From: Deltaproteobacteria bacterium
Lineage (GTDB): Bacteria > Desulfobacterota > Desulfobaccia > Desulfobaccales > Desulfobaccaceae
Direction: 5' to 3'
DNA length: 60,467 nt
Assembly: GCA_019309545.1 (NCBI GenBank)
Contig: JAFDGA010000010.1
Location: forward strand, 1 to 60,467
Part shown: one piece after another, positions 1 through 9,319 of the stretch
Numbering within the stretch: position 1 is the first letter of the stretch
Layout: the number at the start of each line of letters is the position of its first letter
Made by a program: the position numbers and the translations under genes
Notes under the pieces: generated by a model
The model's database searches: none
Told to the model about the DNA's origin: nothing
The model's input: the letters and a program-made list of their open reading frames with translations, nothing else

Positions 1-233
1 ACTGAACAAGCCGCTAGCGGATTGTGACCGCTGCCTAAAAATAAGGCCCGGATCGCCATGCGGCGAAGATGGCGGCGTTTGGTCGCCGCGGCTTGAGCCG
101 CGCCCTCTGGTTCGGCCCGGGAGCAATTTCCGGCATGGGGCATGTTCGGCAGCCTGGCCATAGCCCAGATAAAGCACCATCTTCACTGCTACAGAACAAC
201 TAAAATTTTTGGGGATCGCTATAATACTCGAAT

Positions 234-1544
234 TTAGTATACAAAATAAGTCCCGCAGGCGCGATCCAGGCTTTCTTGAGAAAGGCTGGGCGGAATTTGA
301 TAAAAACGTGAGTGGTCTAAAATATGTTCCACCAGGTCGCGGGGGTGGCAGGCATCCATCCGGCGTTGCTGGTCGGCGTAATAATTGTTCAACAAATAAT
401 TGACCGCCTCAGGATTAAACTCGATCTGATATTGCTGGCATACCAGACGGAAGATCTCGATAAACTGTTCCCGGGTCACTGGAGTCAGTTTCACTTTGGA
501 TCGGATACGCCGTAGAAAGGCATCATCTATCAGGCTGGTAGGCTCCAGATTGGTGGCGAATACCATAAACACATCAAACGGAATGGTAAATTTTTGACCG
601 GTATGCAGTCGGAGCAGATCCTGGTGATTCTCCATGGGGATTATCCAGCGGTTGAGTAATTCATGGGGGTGAATGCTCTGGCGGCCGAAATCGTCCACGA
701 TCAATAGGCCGTTATTAGCCTTTAATTGTAAGGGGGCTTCATAATATTTCAGAGTCGGACTGAATGATAGATCAAGCATGTCCATGGTTAATTCGCCTCC
801 CACAATTACTGCCGGGCGGGAGGTCCGGACCCAACGGCGGTCGATTAATTCCGGTTCCGTGGCCGGGGCGGCCACCGGCCGGTGAACCATTTCGTCAAAG
901 ACGCGAATGATTTGCCCATCGATATAGAGGGCATAAGGGATCAGAATCACATCTTCCCACATCTCTCCTAATCTCAAAGCGATAGTAGTTTTGCCATTAC
1001 CCGGTGGCCCGTAAAGAAATAGGGGTTTGCCGCTAATTATAGCCGGCCCTAACTTGTTTAATAATTCCGGGGCTATCACCAGTCCCTGCAGCACTGCCTG
1101 GAGCCGCTCGGGGCTGACGTTGGTGATCTGAATACTCTGACTGGTGGCCTGTTCCCAATAATCATTCAAGGTTACCGGAGCCGGGCCAATGTAGGCATCA
1201 TAATTCAAGATCTGGTCCGCCCGCTTTTTCCCCTCACCGGTAAGGGCGTAGCGCAAGGTCAGGTCGGTGGTAGTCAATAGCTGGCGGTAGGGATCACTCC
1301 CGAGAATCTCCACATATTTCTGTCTGACCAGGTAATCCAACAAGTCCATGATGATCGGGACCGATAACTTGAGGCGTTCCTCTAAATCGGTCAGTTTGAA
1401 GGCCTCCAGGTAAAAACAATGTTTGAGGGTAAGATTGGCCAAAAAGATATCCGGGATCTTGGTATCCTCAATGGACTGCGGCATAGGACGATACGGTAAA
1501 AGTTTTTGGGGCTGTTCCTGGTCAACTGGTATGGCTTTTTGCAT
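234..1544 (-). CDS. AAA+ ATPase with N-terminal winged-helix-like region
   Basis: A soluble AAA+ ATPase of 436 residues. Walker A (GPPGNGKT) lies near residues 179-186 and a Walker B-like LLIVDD about 100 residues later, followed by a sensor-1-like FATN and an Arg-rich FLRRIRSK stretch. The first 120 residues contain no P-loop and read like a helical winged-helix region (LTDLEERL, LDYLVRQKYVEIL). The start at 1544 is chosen because AGGAAAG sits 5 bases upstream; a start at 1589 has no such site. The fold resembles MoxR-like ATPases, which remodel partner proteins, but no partner gene lies next to it here. It runs toward the left edge as a single gene. The ATPase assignment is firm; the biological role is unknown. 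Confidence 0.85.
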   Translation of the reverse strand: MQKAIPVDQEQPQKLLPYRPMPQSIEDTKIPDIFLANLTLKHCFYLEAFKLTDLEERLKLSVPIIMDLLDYLVRQKYVEILGSDPYRQLLTTTDLTLRYALTGEGKKRADQILNYDAYIGPAPVTLNDYWEQATSQSIQITNVSPERLQAVLQGLVIAPELLNKLGPAIISGKPLFLYGPPGNGKTTIALRLGEMWEDVILIPYALYIDGQIIRVFDEMVHRPVAAPATEPELIDRRWVRTSRPAVIVGGELTMDMLDLSFSPTLKYYEAPLQLKANNGLLIVDDFGRQSIHPHELLNRWIIPMENHQDLLRLHTGQKFTIPFDVFMVFATNLEPTSLIDDAFLRRIRSKVKLTPVTREQFIEIFRLVCQQYQIEFNPEAVNYLLNNYYADQQRRMDACHPRDLVEHILDHSRFYQIPPSLSQESLDRACGTYFVY

Positions 1545-2071
1545 GGCTTCTTTCCTGGGCTTATCGCTAAGGAATGTATGTACCAACAATCGGCAGGCGG
1601 CGGGAAAACTTTACAGATTTTTGAGGCATTAGGCTTCCGGAAGTAATAGTCAGGTCGGATTGGCACCCGCGCTGCCCTCCGGGGGGAAATTATTATCTAA
1701 ATATTAAAACAAGATAGACCTTTTGACAAGTATAAATATGTCCAGGTCTGATAACTCTTTGGATTGGACCTCCTGCACCAATCTAAGTTTGAAATTCATA
1801 CCACCTGGGGTTTTTAAGAATGGGTGGATTAGCTAGGCCCTTGCCTAATTTTTTTTCTTTGCTTATAATGGTAGACAATTTTGACCCCGGCCGGAGCTCT
1901 CGGAAGCCAAGGCGGTATCAGAACCGGAGGATTAGTCCCAACAGCTCTCATGGCGCGGTCCCTTTCTTGATTCAGTCAGAAATCACTTAACCCCCGGTCG
2001 GACCGAAAGGCTGGCCTATTAATACCCGACACGAAAACCGAAGCGATTAACTCTGCTTTTGAGGAGAACAT
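1545..2071. other. Divergent intergenic region, AAA+ ATPase / slyD
   Basis: No convincing gene is seen in these 527 bases. The part next to the ATPase holds its ribosome site. The middle is AT-rich. A good sigma-70-like promoter for slyD lies at 1841-1869 and is listed separately. The stretch between that promoter and slyD, about 200 bases, is a long leader with no clear hairpin or ORF. Confidence 0.5.
1841..1869 (+). promoter_or_regulatory. Sigma-70-like promoter for slyD
   Basis: TTGCCT at 1841-1846 and a perfect TATAAT at 1864-1869 are separated by 17 bases. Transcription would start near 1876 and give a leader of roughly 195 bases before slyD. The match is to the consensus only; no expression data are available. 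Confidence 0.55.
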
Positions 2072-2569
2072 ATGAAAATAGATAAAAATTCCTTTGTCAA
2101 CCTGGAATATCAGTTGCGGATCGGCGAACAGGTCCATCCTCCCTCAGGCCAGCCTGAGGAAATATCCATTTGCATCGGTCATGGAGGCATGCCTTTAGGT
2201 CTGGAAAAGGCCTTGCTGGGGATGGAAGAGGATGAGATCAAGGTGGTTAACCTGAGCCCCCAGGAGGCTTTTGGGGAGGTGAACGAACAGCTGATTTACG
2301 AGGTTGCCCGGAATGAGTTTGATCCCTCGGTAAAGCTGCGACCAGGCCTGATCTTTGAGGCCACCGACGACCAGGGCCGACCTTCCAAGTTCTTTATTCG
2401 AGAGCTCCGGCCGGAGACCGTGCTGATCGACTTTAATCACCCTCTGGCCGGAAAGGATTTGGAGGTGATGATCAACGTCCGCCAGGTTCGGGAAGCCACT
2501 GAGGAAGACATTGTTCGAATTTACGGCCCTCGCGCCACTGAAAGAACGGCGCCTGCCGAGCATGAATAA
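2072..2569 (+). CDS. slyD: FKBP-type peptidyl-prolyl cis-trans isomerase, SlyD-like
   Basis: A cytoplasmic prolyl isomerase and folding helper of 165 residues. The FKBP core is split by an inserted IF domain, as in SlyD: MPLGLEKALLGMEEDE near residues 40-56 is the typical FKBP entry, the insert covers about residues 70-120, and NHPLAGKDLEV near 128-138 closes the FKBP fold. The C-terminus is short and lacks the long His/Cys-rich metal tail of the E. coli protein, which is common in SlyD2-type proteins. A GAGGAG ribosome site precedes the ATG. The stop overlaps the start of the following acyl-CoA synthetase gene, so the two are probably co-transcribed from the promoter at 1841. Confidence 0.93.
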   Translation: MKIDKNSFVNLEYQLRIGEQVHPPSGQPEEISICIGHGGMPLGLEKALLGMEEDEIKVVNLSPQEAFGEVNEQLIYEVARNEFDPSVKLRPGLIFEATDDQGRPSKFFIRELRPETVLIDFNHPLAGKDLEVMINVRQVREATEEDIVRIYGPRATERTAPAEHE

Positions 2570-4271
2570 GGAATCTTTAGCCGTAGCCAGCCAATTCTGC
2601 TGGCATCGACAGTATGATCCCGGGGTGCCGGCGGAGATTGAGATTCCCAAGATTACCCTTTCCCAAGCGCTGTCTCAGTCGGCCCGAGATTTTCCCCAAG
2701 CCGTGGCCCTGCGCTTCTTGGGCCGGAAAATCACCTACCGCCAGTTAATCGATCAGATTGCCCGGCTAAAAACCGGGCTATATCATTTGGGTCTGAGACC
2801 CGGGCAGCGGCTGGCCCTGCTGCTGCCCAACTGCCCGCAAGCAGTACTGGGTTATTATGCTGCCCTGGAATTGGGGGCCGTGGTCGTAATGTTAAATCCT
2901 CTCTCCACGCCCCGGGAATTGGCTTATCAACTGAAAGATTCCGGGGCTCGGATTCTGATCGGACTGGATCACCTGGTTCCCAAGTTGAACGATTTAAGCG
3001 AGGCAGTTAATCTGGAGCGCCTGATTGTCACTAGCTTGGCCGATTATCTGCCTTTCCCGCTTAACTGGCTCTATCCCTTTAAGGCCCGCCGCCAGGGGTG
3101 GCATACCGGAGTTCGGTCTGATAAGGGGGAGATCAGGTTTACCGGAGTGCTCAAAACCCCTTTGCCACCTGCTCCTGAAGGGCCGCAGGAATGTGAGGCC
3201 ATGGCGGTATTACAATATACCGGAGGCACTACGGGGGTGCCCAAGGCGGCAATCCTGACTCATCAGAACCTGATGACCAATGTGGCCCAGATTAACGCCT
3301 GGCTGCCGCGTCTGAACCGCGGAGCCGAACGGGTTCTGGCGGTGTTGCCGTTTTCCCATGCCTTTGGCATGACCGCGGCCATGAACTGGCCCCTGTCGCT
3401 GGGCGGCACGGTGATCATCCTGCCCCGGTTCGAGGTGGATCAGGTCCTTAAAACCATTCAGAAATATCGTCCCACTGTCTTTCCCGCGGTCCCCACCATC
3501 TTTGTAGCCCTGATCAATCACCCCCGGATTAGCAAGTTTGATTTATCCTCCATCTGGGGTTGTATCAGCGGCTCCGCGCCTTTGCCCCGGGAAGTGCAGG
3601 AGCGCTTCGAGAGTCTGACCCGAGGGCATATCCTGGAGGGTTATGGTCTGACCGAGGCCGCGCCCGTGACCCATCTCAATCCCATTCAAGGGGTGCGCAA
3701 GCCGGGCAGCATCGGCTTGCCTTTTCCAAACACCGAGGCCCGCATCGTGGACGCTGAATCTGGCACGCGGACGCTGGGCCCGGAGGAAGTAGGAGAATTG
3801 ATCATTCGTGGCCCCCAGGTGATGAAGGGATATTGGCAGAACCCCGCCGAGACCGCTCTGGTTCTCCGGGATGGCTGGCTCTATACCGGAGATCTGGCCA
3901 CCATGGATGCCGAAGGCTATTTTTATATTGTGGACCGCAAAAAAGACGTGATCATTGCTGGTGGTTACAAAATCTATCCCCGGGAAGTTGAAGAGGTCCT
4001 CTATCAACATCCCCGGGTTTTAGATGCAGTAGTGATCGGAGTGCCTGACCCCTACCGCGGGGAGACGGTGAAGGCCTTTGTGGTCCCTAAACCGGGGATG
4101 CAACTCACGGTGGAAGACATCCAGGAATTTTGTAAAGCTCAATTAGCTGCTTACAAGGTGCCCAGGATCATCGAATTAAGGACGGAGTTACCCAAAACCA
4201 TGGTAGGCAAGGTGCTGCGCCGGGCCTTAAAGGAAGAATCACTGGTCCATGAAGATTCGACAGTGTCGTAA
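2562..4271 (+). CDS. fadD: Long-chain fatty acid-CoA ligase (AMP-forming)
   Basis: An ANL-superfamily acyl-CoA synthetase of 569 residues that activates a fatty acid through an acyl-AMP intermediate. The phosphate-binding loop YTGGTTGVPK lies near residue 218, the adenine motif YGLTEAAP follows in the middle, and YTGDLATMD, DRKKDVIIAGG and the C-terminal PKTMVGKVLRR with the catalytic Lys are all present. The ATG at 2562 overlaps the end of slyD; an upstream in-frame ATG at 2511 would lie inside slyD and is less likely. Neither start has a strong ribosome site, so translational coupling with slyD is plausible. Chain-length preference cannot be told from the sequence. Confidence 0.9.
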   Translation: MNKESLAVASQFCWHRQYDPGVPAEIEIPKITLSQALSQSARDFPQAVALRFLGRKITYRQLIDQIARLKTGLYHLGLRPGQRLALLLPNCPQAVLGYYAALELGAVVVMLNPLSTPRELAYQLKDSGARILIGLDHLVPKLNDLSEAVNLERLIVTSLADYLPFPLNWLYPFKARRQGWHTGVRSDKGEIRFTGVLKTPLPPAPEGPQECEAMAVLQYTGGTTGVPKAAILTHQNLMTNVAQINAWLPRLNRGAERVLAVLPFSHAFGMTAAMNWPLSLGGTVIILPRFEVDQVLKTIQKYRPTVFPAVPTIFVALINHPRISKFDLSSIWGCISGSAPLPREVQERFESLTRGHILEGYGLTEAAPVTHLNPIQGVRKPGSIGLPFPNTEARIVDAESGTRTLGPEEVGELIIRGPQVMKGYWQNPAETALVLRDGWLYTGDLATMDAEGYFYIVDRKKDVIIAGGYKIYPREVEEVLYQHPRVLDAVVIGVPDPYRGETVKAFVVPKPGMQLTVEDIQEFCKAQLAAYKVPRIIELRTELPKTMVGKVLRRALKEESLVHEDSTVS

Positions 4272-4360
4272 TTTAAACCGAAAGTTAACAATTTTCTAAA
4301 TGTTTTGAGGTCAAATGGCATCTAAAGCAGTCCCAGGTTATTACTGGGTAGTGACCGAGC

Positions 4361-4867
4361 ATGCGTTGGCGCCGTAGAATCCGGTTTTTTTATCTGCGTT
4401 TCCGGCGGCTCCAGGGGGCCCCGCGTAAACTGGCCTGCAGTGTGGCCCTGGGGGTATATATCGGAGTAACCCCGACCATACCTTTTCATATGGTCATTGC
4501 CTTGGCATTGTCCTCTATTTTTCGCCTTTCCCGGGTTGCTGCGGTGATGGGCTGCTGGATCAGCAATCCCCTGACTATCCCGCCCTTCTATTATTTCAGT
4601 TTTAAGGTGGGACAATTAATACTCTTTTCAGGGGAGAGCTTTTCACTGCCAGACACTTTTAATTTTCTGGAAGTCTTGCGTCTGGGCTGGCGGATTAATC
4701 TGGCCCTGCAGGTGGGCGGGCTGATCATTGCCCTGCCGGTGGCGGTCATTGCCTATTTTTTAACTTACTGGGGCATCCGGCGCTATCGGTCCCGCAACTC
4801 CAGGAAGTTTAACCGTGCCCTTCGTCTCTCCCAAAGTCCTGTGCCGCCGTCTGGGACTGAAGCCTAA
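4361..4867 (+). CDS. DUF2062 membrane protein
   Basis: A small inner-membrane protein of 168 residues. It has the DUF2062 signature: a basic N-terminus, then GVYIGVTPTIPFHM and SNPLTIPPFYYF, with about three hydrophobic segments (residues 25-60, 62-85 and 105-140) and a basic C-terminal tail. The function of the family is not established; members often lie beside cell-envelope or translation genes. Its last 53 bases overlap the start of rsmA, suggesting coupled translation. No strong ribosome site precedes the ATG. Confidence 0.85.
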   Translation: MRWRRRIRFFYLRFRRLQGAPRKLACSVALGVYIGVTPTIPFHMVIALALSSIFRLSRVAAVMGCWISNPLTIPPFYYFSFKVGQLILFSGESFSLPDTFNFLEVLRLGWRINLALQVGGLIIALPVAVIAYFLTYWGIRRYRSRNSRKFNRALRLSQSPVPPSGTEA

Positions 4868-5678
4868 AAAATCTTTGGGCCAGCATTTCCTGCTGCACCC
4901 GGATCAGGCCCGGCGCATTGTCGCGGCTTTGGAACTGGAGGGGCGGCCGGAAACTGTGGTCGAAATCGGGGCCGGTCTGGGAGCCCTGACGGTTTTCCTG
5001 GCTGAGGCCGCCGCCCAGGTGTTTGCCGTGGAAATGGATGTCCGTCTGGCCCAGGGGTTAAGCTCGGAAGTACTGGCCGACGCCGCCAATGTCACGGTAA
5101 TAACTCAGAATGTGCTGCACTTTGACTTTATCGGGCTGAGCGAAAACATTGGCCACCGTCTGGACGTAATCGGTAATCTGCCTTATCAGATTACATCACC
5201 GTTGCTGTTCAAATTAATCGCTGAAAAGCGGGCCCTTCACACCATGGTCTTTATGGTCCAGCAGGAGGTGGGCCAACGTCTGCTGGCTCAGCCCGGCAGT
5301 AAGGATTACGGGATTCTCTCGGTCTTGATCCAGTATCATACCCGGCTGGAACGGCTTTTTTCCCTGGGCCCGAACAACTTTTATCCTCCCCCGAAGGTAG
5401 ATTCGCTGGTTATCCGGTTGCGTCCGGATGGGGAAACTATTCGAGCCGACGATGAGGCTTATCTGGTCCAGGTGGTCAAAATCGCCTTCAGCCAGCGGCG
5501 TAAGACTCTGAAAAATACCTTAGCCACCCAGGCCGCCGAGCTCAGGTCTACCCCGGAGCAGGTATTAGCTATCCTGGAGCAATCAGCCATTGATCCTAAA
5601 CGGCGGGCCGAAACCCTGGGCGTGGCCGATTTCGTCCGCCTCAGCAACGCCATCCGAAGGGCCGCGGAGTTGGGATAA
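4815..5678 (+). CDS. rsmA: 16S rRNA (adenine1518-N6/adenine1519-N6)-dimethyltransferase
   Basis: KsgA/RsmA uses S-adenosylmethionine to dimethylate two adjacent adenines in the 3'-terminal hairpin of 16S rRNA during 30S assembly. The protein has 287 residues, close to the family's usual size. SLGQHFLLHP near residues 20-29, VVEIGAGLGALT (SAM-binding motif I) near 48-59, and the catalytic NLPYQITSPLLF near 118-129 are all intact. The C-terminal helical domain includes FSQRRKTLKN. The GTG start at 4815 lies inside the DUF2062 gene. The downstream transporter begins one base after the rsmA stop. Confidence 0.96.
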   Translation: MPFVSPKVLCRRLGLKPKKSLGQHFLLHPDQARRIVAALELEGRPETVVEIGAGLGALTVFLAEAAAQVFAVEMDVRLAQGLSSEVLADAANVTVITQNVLHFDFIGLSENIGHRLDVIGNLPYQITSPLLFKLIAEKRALHTMVFMVQQEVGQRLLAQPGSKDYGILSVLIQYHTRLERLFSLGPNNFYPPPKVDSLVIRLRPDGETIRADDEAYLVQVVKIAFSQRRKTLKNTLATQAAELRSTPEQVLAILEQSAIDPKRRAETLGVADFVRLSNAIRRAAELG

Positions 5679-5679
5679 C

Positions 5680-6558
5680 ATGGGGGAGCAGCTCTGGATC
5701 ATCTATGCTCTGGGCTCGGCCCTGGGCCTGGCCAGCGCCGATGCCTTGACTAAGCGCTTTTTTGCCGGAATGCCACCTTACGGCATGATCCTGGTGCGGC
5801 TGCTCTATGCTTCCCCATTTCTGGGGGTCGGTTGGTTGTGCATCTCCATCCCTCCCTTGGGACGGACCTTTTTTTATGCCGTAGCCGCTGCCCTGCCGCT
5901 GGAAACCGTGGCCCAACTTCTCTATATGCGGGCCTTAAAAGTTTCCCCGATTTCACTGTGTACCCCGATGCTGGCCTTCACCCCGGTGCTGCTGATTCTA
6001 ACCGGTCAGATATTGTTAGGGGAGTCTTTAAATATCTGGGGCATCGGCGGTATCGGCTTGGTGGCGCTGGGGAGTTATATTCTCAATTTAGACCGGCGGC
6101 GCTATGGTTTTCTGGCCCCCTTGGCCGCCCTCTGGCAGGAGGAAGGCCCTCGCCTGATGTTGCTGGTGGCGGCCATCTTTGCCTGTACCTCGGCCCTGGG
6201 CAAACTGGCGGTGCTCAATTCTGCCCCGGCTTTTTTCGGATTATTCTACCCCTGTGTCTTTACTGGATTGATGCTGTCCGGCTATCCTTGGAGCCGTTCC
6301 CGACCTGGGCGGAGTTTGTTGGTCCACCCCGGTTGGGGGCTGGTGCTGGGTTTCTGCGCTGCCGCCAGTATCCTCTGCCATATGCACGGCATTCAGATTG
6401 CCCCAGCGGCCTATCTGATCGCCTTGAAACGAACCAGCCTGGTGATCAGCGTCCTCTATGGCGGTCTGTGGCTGAAAGAAATCCACTTCTCCTCCCGGCT
6501 GGGCGGAGCTATGCTGATGGCCGCCGGAGTACTGGTCATTGCCGTCAAAGGAAGCTGA
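5680..6558 (+). CDS. DMT/EamA-family membrane transporter
   Basis: An inner-membrane protein of 292 residues with about ten hydrophobic segments arranged as two EamA repeats, the drug/metabolite transporter pattern. The first half ends around GIGLVALGSYILNLDRR and the second with GGAMLMAAGVLVIAVKGS. The ATG at 5680 follows the rsmA stop at once, so this start is preferred over an in-frame ATG inside rsmA. It is followed after three bases by the UPF0280 gene. The substrate cannot be inferred. Confidence 0.85.
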   Translation: MGEQLWIIYALGSALGLASADALTKRFFAGMPPYGMILVRLLYASPFLGVGWLCISIPPLGRTFFYAVAAALPLETVAQLLYMRALKVSPISLCTPMLAFTPVLLILTGQILLGESLNIWGIGGIGLVALGSYILNLDRRRYGFLAPLAALWQEEGPRLMLLVAAIFACTSALGKLAVLNSAPAFFGLFYPCVFTGLMLSGYPWSRSRPGRSLLVHPGWGLVLGFCAAASILCHMHGIQIAPAAYLIALKRTSLVISVLYGGLWLKEIHFSSRLGGAMLMAAGVLVIAVKGS

Positions 6559-6561
6559 GCC

Positions 6562-7293
6562 ATGCTAACCCAAGAACGGACCTATCGAACCCATATGGCC
6601 CGTGGTCAGCTGGCGACTTTTCGGGTAGTGGTGAGAGAAACCGATTTATTGGTCCTGGCCGCACGAGATCTCAGCGACTTAACCCTGGACCTGATTTGTC
6701 AACTGCGCTATCAACTGGAGCGTTATATTGCCGGGCATCCTGATTTCCTTCATACCCTTTCACCATGGCCGTCTGATCCCTTTGCTCCGTTAATTGTCAA
6801 AGAGATGATTGTCGCGGCGGCCTCGGTGGGGGTGGGGCCGATGGCGGCAGTGGCGGGCGCGGTGGCCGAACAGGTGGGCTTGGCCTTAAAGGCTCAGAGC
6901 CCGGAAGTGATTATTGAAAACGGGGGGGATATCTTTCTGGCCGTGCAAGGCCGGGCCACGGTTGCCATTTACGCCGGCAACTCACCGCTGAGCCACCGGG
7001 TCGGGATTCAGGTCGAGGCCTCGGCAAACCCGCTGGGTATCTGCACCTCTTCCGGCACGGTAGGCCATTCTTTTAGCCGCGGCCAGGCCGATGCCGCCTG
7101 TGTGTTGGCCCCCTCGGTGGCATTGGCGGATGCGGCTGCCACCGCGCTCGGCAATCGAGTCCCTGATGCCCAAGCTATCCCCGCGGCCCTGGACTGGGCG
7201 GCTCAGGTGCCGGGCCTGTTAGGCGCGGTGATCATCGTCGGGGATAAATTAGGAGCCTGGGGGGAGGTAGAATTAGTGCCATTGAGGGCTTGA
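6562..7293 (+). CDS. UPF0280 family protein
   Basis: A 243-residue protein of the UPF0280 family, distantly related to the ApbE fold. Recognisable blocks are MAAVAGAVAEQVG near residue 94, VIIENGGDIFLAV near 114-126 and LGICTSSGTVGHSFSRGQADA near 155-175. In ApbE-like proteins comparable segments bind flavin or metal, but no function is established for UPF0280. It follows the transporter after three bases and is the last gene of the slyD-rsmA block. Confidence 0.85.
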   Translation: MLTQERTYRTHMARGQLATFRVVVRETDLLVLAARDLSDLTLDLICQLRYQLERYIAGHPDFLHTLSPWPSDPFAPLIVKEMIVAAASVGVGPMAAVAGAVAEQVGLALKAQSPEVIIENGGDIFLAVQGRATVAIYAGNSPLSHRVGIQVEASANPLGICTSSGTVGHSFSRGQADAACVLAPSVALADAAATALGNRVPDAQAIPAALDWAAQVPGLLGAVIIVGDKLGAWGEVELVPLRA

Positions 7294-7295
7294 GA

Positions 7296-7316
7296 TAATC
7301 TGTCACCCACAGATTA
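7296..7316 (+). terminator. Hairpin after the UPF0280 gene
   Basis: A perfect 8-bp stem (TAATCTGT/ACAGATTA) with a 5-base loop begins just after the UPF0280 stop. There is no T-run behind it, so it may be a weak terminator, an mRNA-end stabiliser, or only a palindrome between convergent genes. Confidence 0.35.
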
Positions 7317-7487
7317 GACATGATATCTCTATAGAAAAGCTGGGAGGAAATATATCAGCAGGATATCCAGGGAATTTGGGGCTACCGGCCTTGCCTTCCG
7401 GCCAGTCCAGCCGTATAGGCAAGCCCAGGGATCTTTTAAAAAACTCTACTCTACAGGTATGCATTTTATTTTTATTTCTATTTGCCT

Positions 7488-8459
7488 TCATTTTCTACAT
7501 AATCGGGCCGCATCTTTCGCAAAATATGTCAGAATCATATCCGCGCCAGCGCGTTTGATGGCGATCAGCGACTCCAACATCACAGCTTGCTCATCCAGCC
7601 AGCCCTGCTGGGCCGCAGCCTTGATCATGGCGTATTCCCCGCTCACCTGGTAGGCCGCCAGGGGCAGGTCGATTTCGCTCCGCAAGCGGGCCAGAATGTC
7701 CAGATAGGGCACGGCCGGTTTGACCATGATGATATCGGCCCCCTCTTCCACGTCCAGGGTGGCCTCGCGGACCGCCTCCAGGGCGTTGGCAGGATCCATC
7801 TGATATGAGCGCCGATCGCCGAATTGCGGGGCGGATTCCGCCGCGTCCCGGAAGGGGCCGTAGAAACTGGAAGCGTATTTAACCGCATAGGACAGAATCG
7901 GCACCATCTCAAAGCCCCGTTCGTCCAGGGCCTCGCGGATGGCCAGCACCCGCCCGTCCATCATGTCCGAGGGCGCTACCATATCGGCCCCGGCCTCAGC
8001 ATGGGAGAGCGCTACCTGGGCCAGCAATTCCAGGGTAGCGTCGTTATCCACCTCCCCCTGCCGGACAAAGCCGCAATGCCCATGGCTGGTGTAGCTGCAA
8101 AGGCAGACATCGGTAATTACCAAAATCTCGGGCACCTGCTTCTTGAGCTGGCGAATCGCCTGTTGTACGGTGCCCTGTCGGGCCGCGGCCTCACTCCCCA
8201 AGTCATCCTTTTTCTGGGGCAGGCCGAAGAGCAGCACCGCCGGGATGCCCAATTGCTGGGCCTCCTGGACTTCCCGAACCAATTGGTCCACCGAGTATCG
8301 GCAAATCCCGGGCATTGAGGGTACTGGCTCTTGGACGCCTTTGCCCGGCACCACAAACATCGGGTAAATCAGGTCATCAGTCCTTAAGTAGGTTTCCCGC
8401 ACCAGACGGCGGAAATTTTCCCGCCGCCGCAGCCTTCGAGGACGATAGGGTAGTTCCAT
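7488..8459 (-). CDS. hemB: Delta-aminolevulinic acid dehydratase (porphobilinogen synthase)
   Basis: HemB joins two 5-aminolevulinate molecules into porphobilinogen, the second committed step of tetrapyrrole synthesis. The 323-residue length is standard. The zinc-binding triple cysteine is present ([14 protein letters not shown], near residues 123-136), so this is the zinc-dependent type. The two active-site lysines are in [14 protein letters not shown] and IMVKPA, and [11 protein letters not shown] is intact. AGGAG lies 9 bases upstream of the ATG. The gene stands alone and faces away from speH. Confidence 0.97.
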   Translation of the reverse strand: MELPYRPRRLRRRENFRRLVRETYLRTDDLIYPMFVVPGKGVQEPVPSMPGICRYSVDQLVREVQEAQQLGIPAVLLFGLPQKKDDLGSEAAARQGTVQQAIRQLKKQVPEILVITDVCLCSYTSHGHCGFVRQGEVDNDATLELLAQVALSHAEAGADMVAPSDMMDGRVLAIREALDERGFEMVPILSYAVKYASSFYGPFRDAAESAPQFGDRRSYQMDPANALEAVREATLDVEEGADIIMVKPAVPYLDILARLRSEIDLPLAAYQVSGEYAMIKAAAQQGWLDEQAVMLESLIAIKRAGADMILTYFAKDAARLCRK

Positions 8460-8800
8460 GGCAAGGCGCTCCTGGTTGATAATTTTTCCGGCCCGGGCTG
8501 GTTCTATGTAACCCCATTAACCCCTTTCTGTCAAGAGAGGCATAACTAACCCCTGCCTGAGGCTGGGGGAGAGATTCCGGGGCCTCAGGGTCTATAACGT
8601 TTTTGGCCTGGTCTGCACCATTTTTAGTTGACTTGTGAGAGGATTTAAGATAATAAAGCGACTATTTGGTTCCAAGATCAGGATTGATGGCTGATAATTA
8701 TAAATGTTTGCCTAACCGTAGTCTAATCAGACCAGCGAGGGGGTGGCAAAAGGGGAACCCTTGAGGTTCCTCAAAAAATTTTTAAAAGGAGGGCTTGGCC
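8460..8800. promoter_or_regulatory. Divergent hemB/speH region with a long hairpin and a candidate promoter
   Basis: A perfect 8-bp inverted repeat (CCTGAGGC at 8556-8563, GCCTCAGG at 8582-8589) encloses an 18-base loop that can itself pair GGA with TCC. No T-run follows directly. Further on, TTGACT (8628-8633) and GATAAT (8649-8654) are 15 bases apart and could serve speH. The hairpin lies in the likely leader of hemB or upstream of the speH promoter. No coding capacity was seen. Confidence 0.35.
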
Positions 8801-9184
8801 ATGAAAAGGGAGCTCTTGGTCCAAAATCCGCGGCCTGACGGATATCATCTGATGTTGGAGCTTTATGGCTGCGATATGGAAAAGATCAATTCCCACCGAT
8901 TCCTCCACCGAGCTGTTAAAACTGCCGTGAAAAATGTCGGTTTGACCAATTTGGGGTCCCGGTATCATCGGTTTCAACCCCAGGGGGTGACCGGCTTTAC
9001 GCTGTTGGCTCAGTCCCATATTTCCCTCCATACCTGGCCGGAATACGGCTATCTGGTTCTAGATATCTTCACCTGTGGTGATGAATCCCAGGCTAATCAG
9101 CTTGAGCATCACCTATTAAAGCGTTTAGGCCCCTGCGAAGTCAAGCGACGAGTGGTTCGCAAGGGTTATCAATATCATAAATAG
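8801..9184 (+). CDS. speH: S-adenosylmethionine decarboxylase proenzyme
   Basis: A prokaryotic AdoMet decarboxylase proenzyme (127 residues), which supplies decarboxylated AdoMet for spermidine synthesis. The self-cleavage site is in QSHISLHTWPE; Ser72 would become the pyruvoyl group, and His77 and Cys92 match the catalytic His and Cys of the SpeH family. The residue before the cleavage serine is Gln, where many homologues have Glu. The ATG at 8801 is chosen because AGGAGG lies 8 bases upstream; an in-frame TTG at 8795 is too close. No spermidine synthase gene is adjacent. Confidence 0.93.
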   Translation: MKRELLVQNPRPDGYHLMLELYGCDMEKINSHRFLHRAVKTAVKNVGLTNLGSRYHRFQPQGVTGFTLLAQSHISLHTWPEYGYLVLDIFTCGDESQANQLEHHLLKRLGPCEVKRRVVRKGYQYHK

Positions 9185-9319
9185 CTCTTAAGCATTATCG
9201 CTTTGATCGGGCCCTTATCCTGGCTCTTGAAAAAAGCCATTGACGTCCAGCGCCCGGATGGGGATAATTATTTTTTAAGGCAATATAATGGGTTGAACAT
9301 CTGTTGAGGAGAAGTGGCT

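Noticed and set aside
1-233. Open frames on the minus strand running off the left edge
   Set aside because: Two overlapping frames are open but rich in Arg, Ser and Pro with no recognisable family or ribosome site, so they look like chance.
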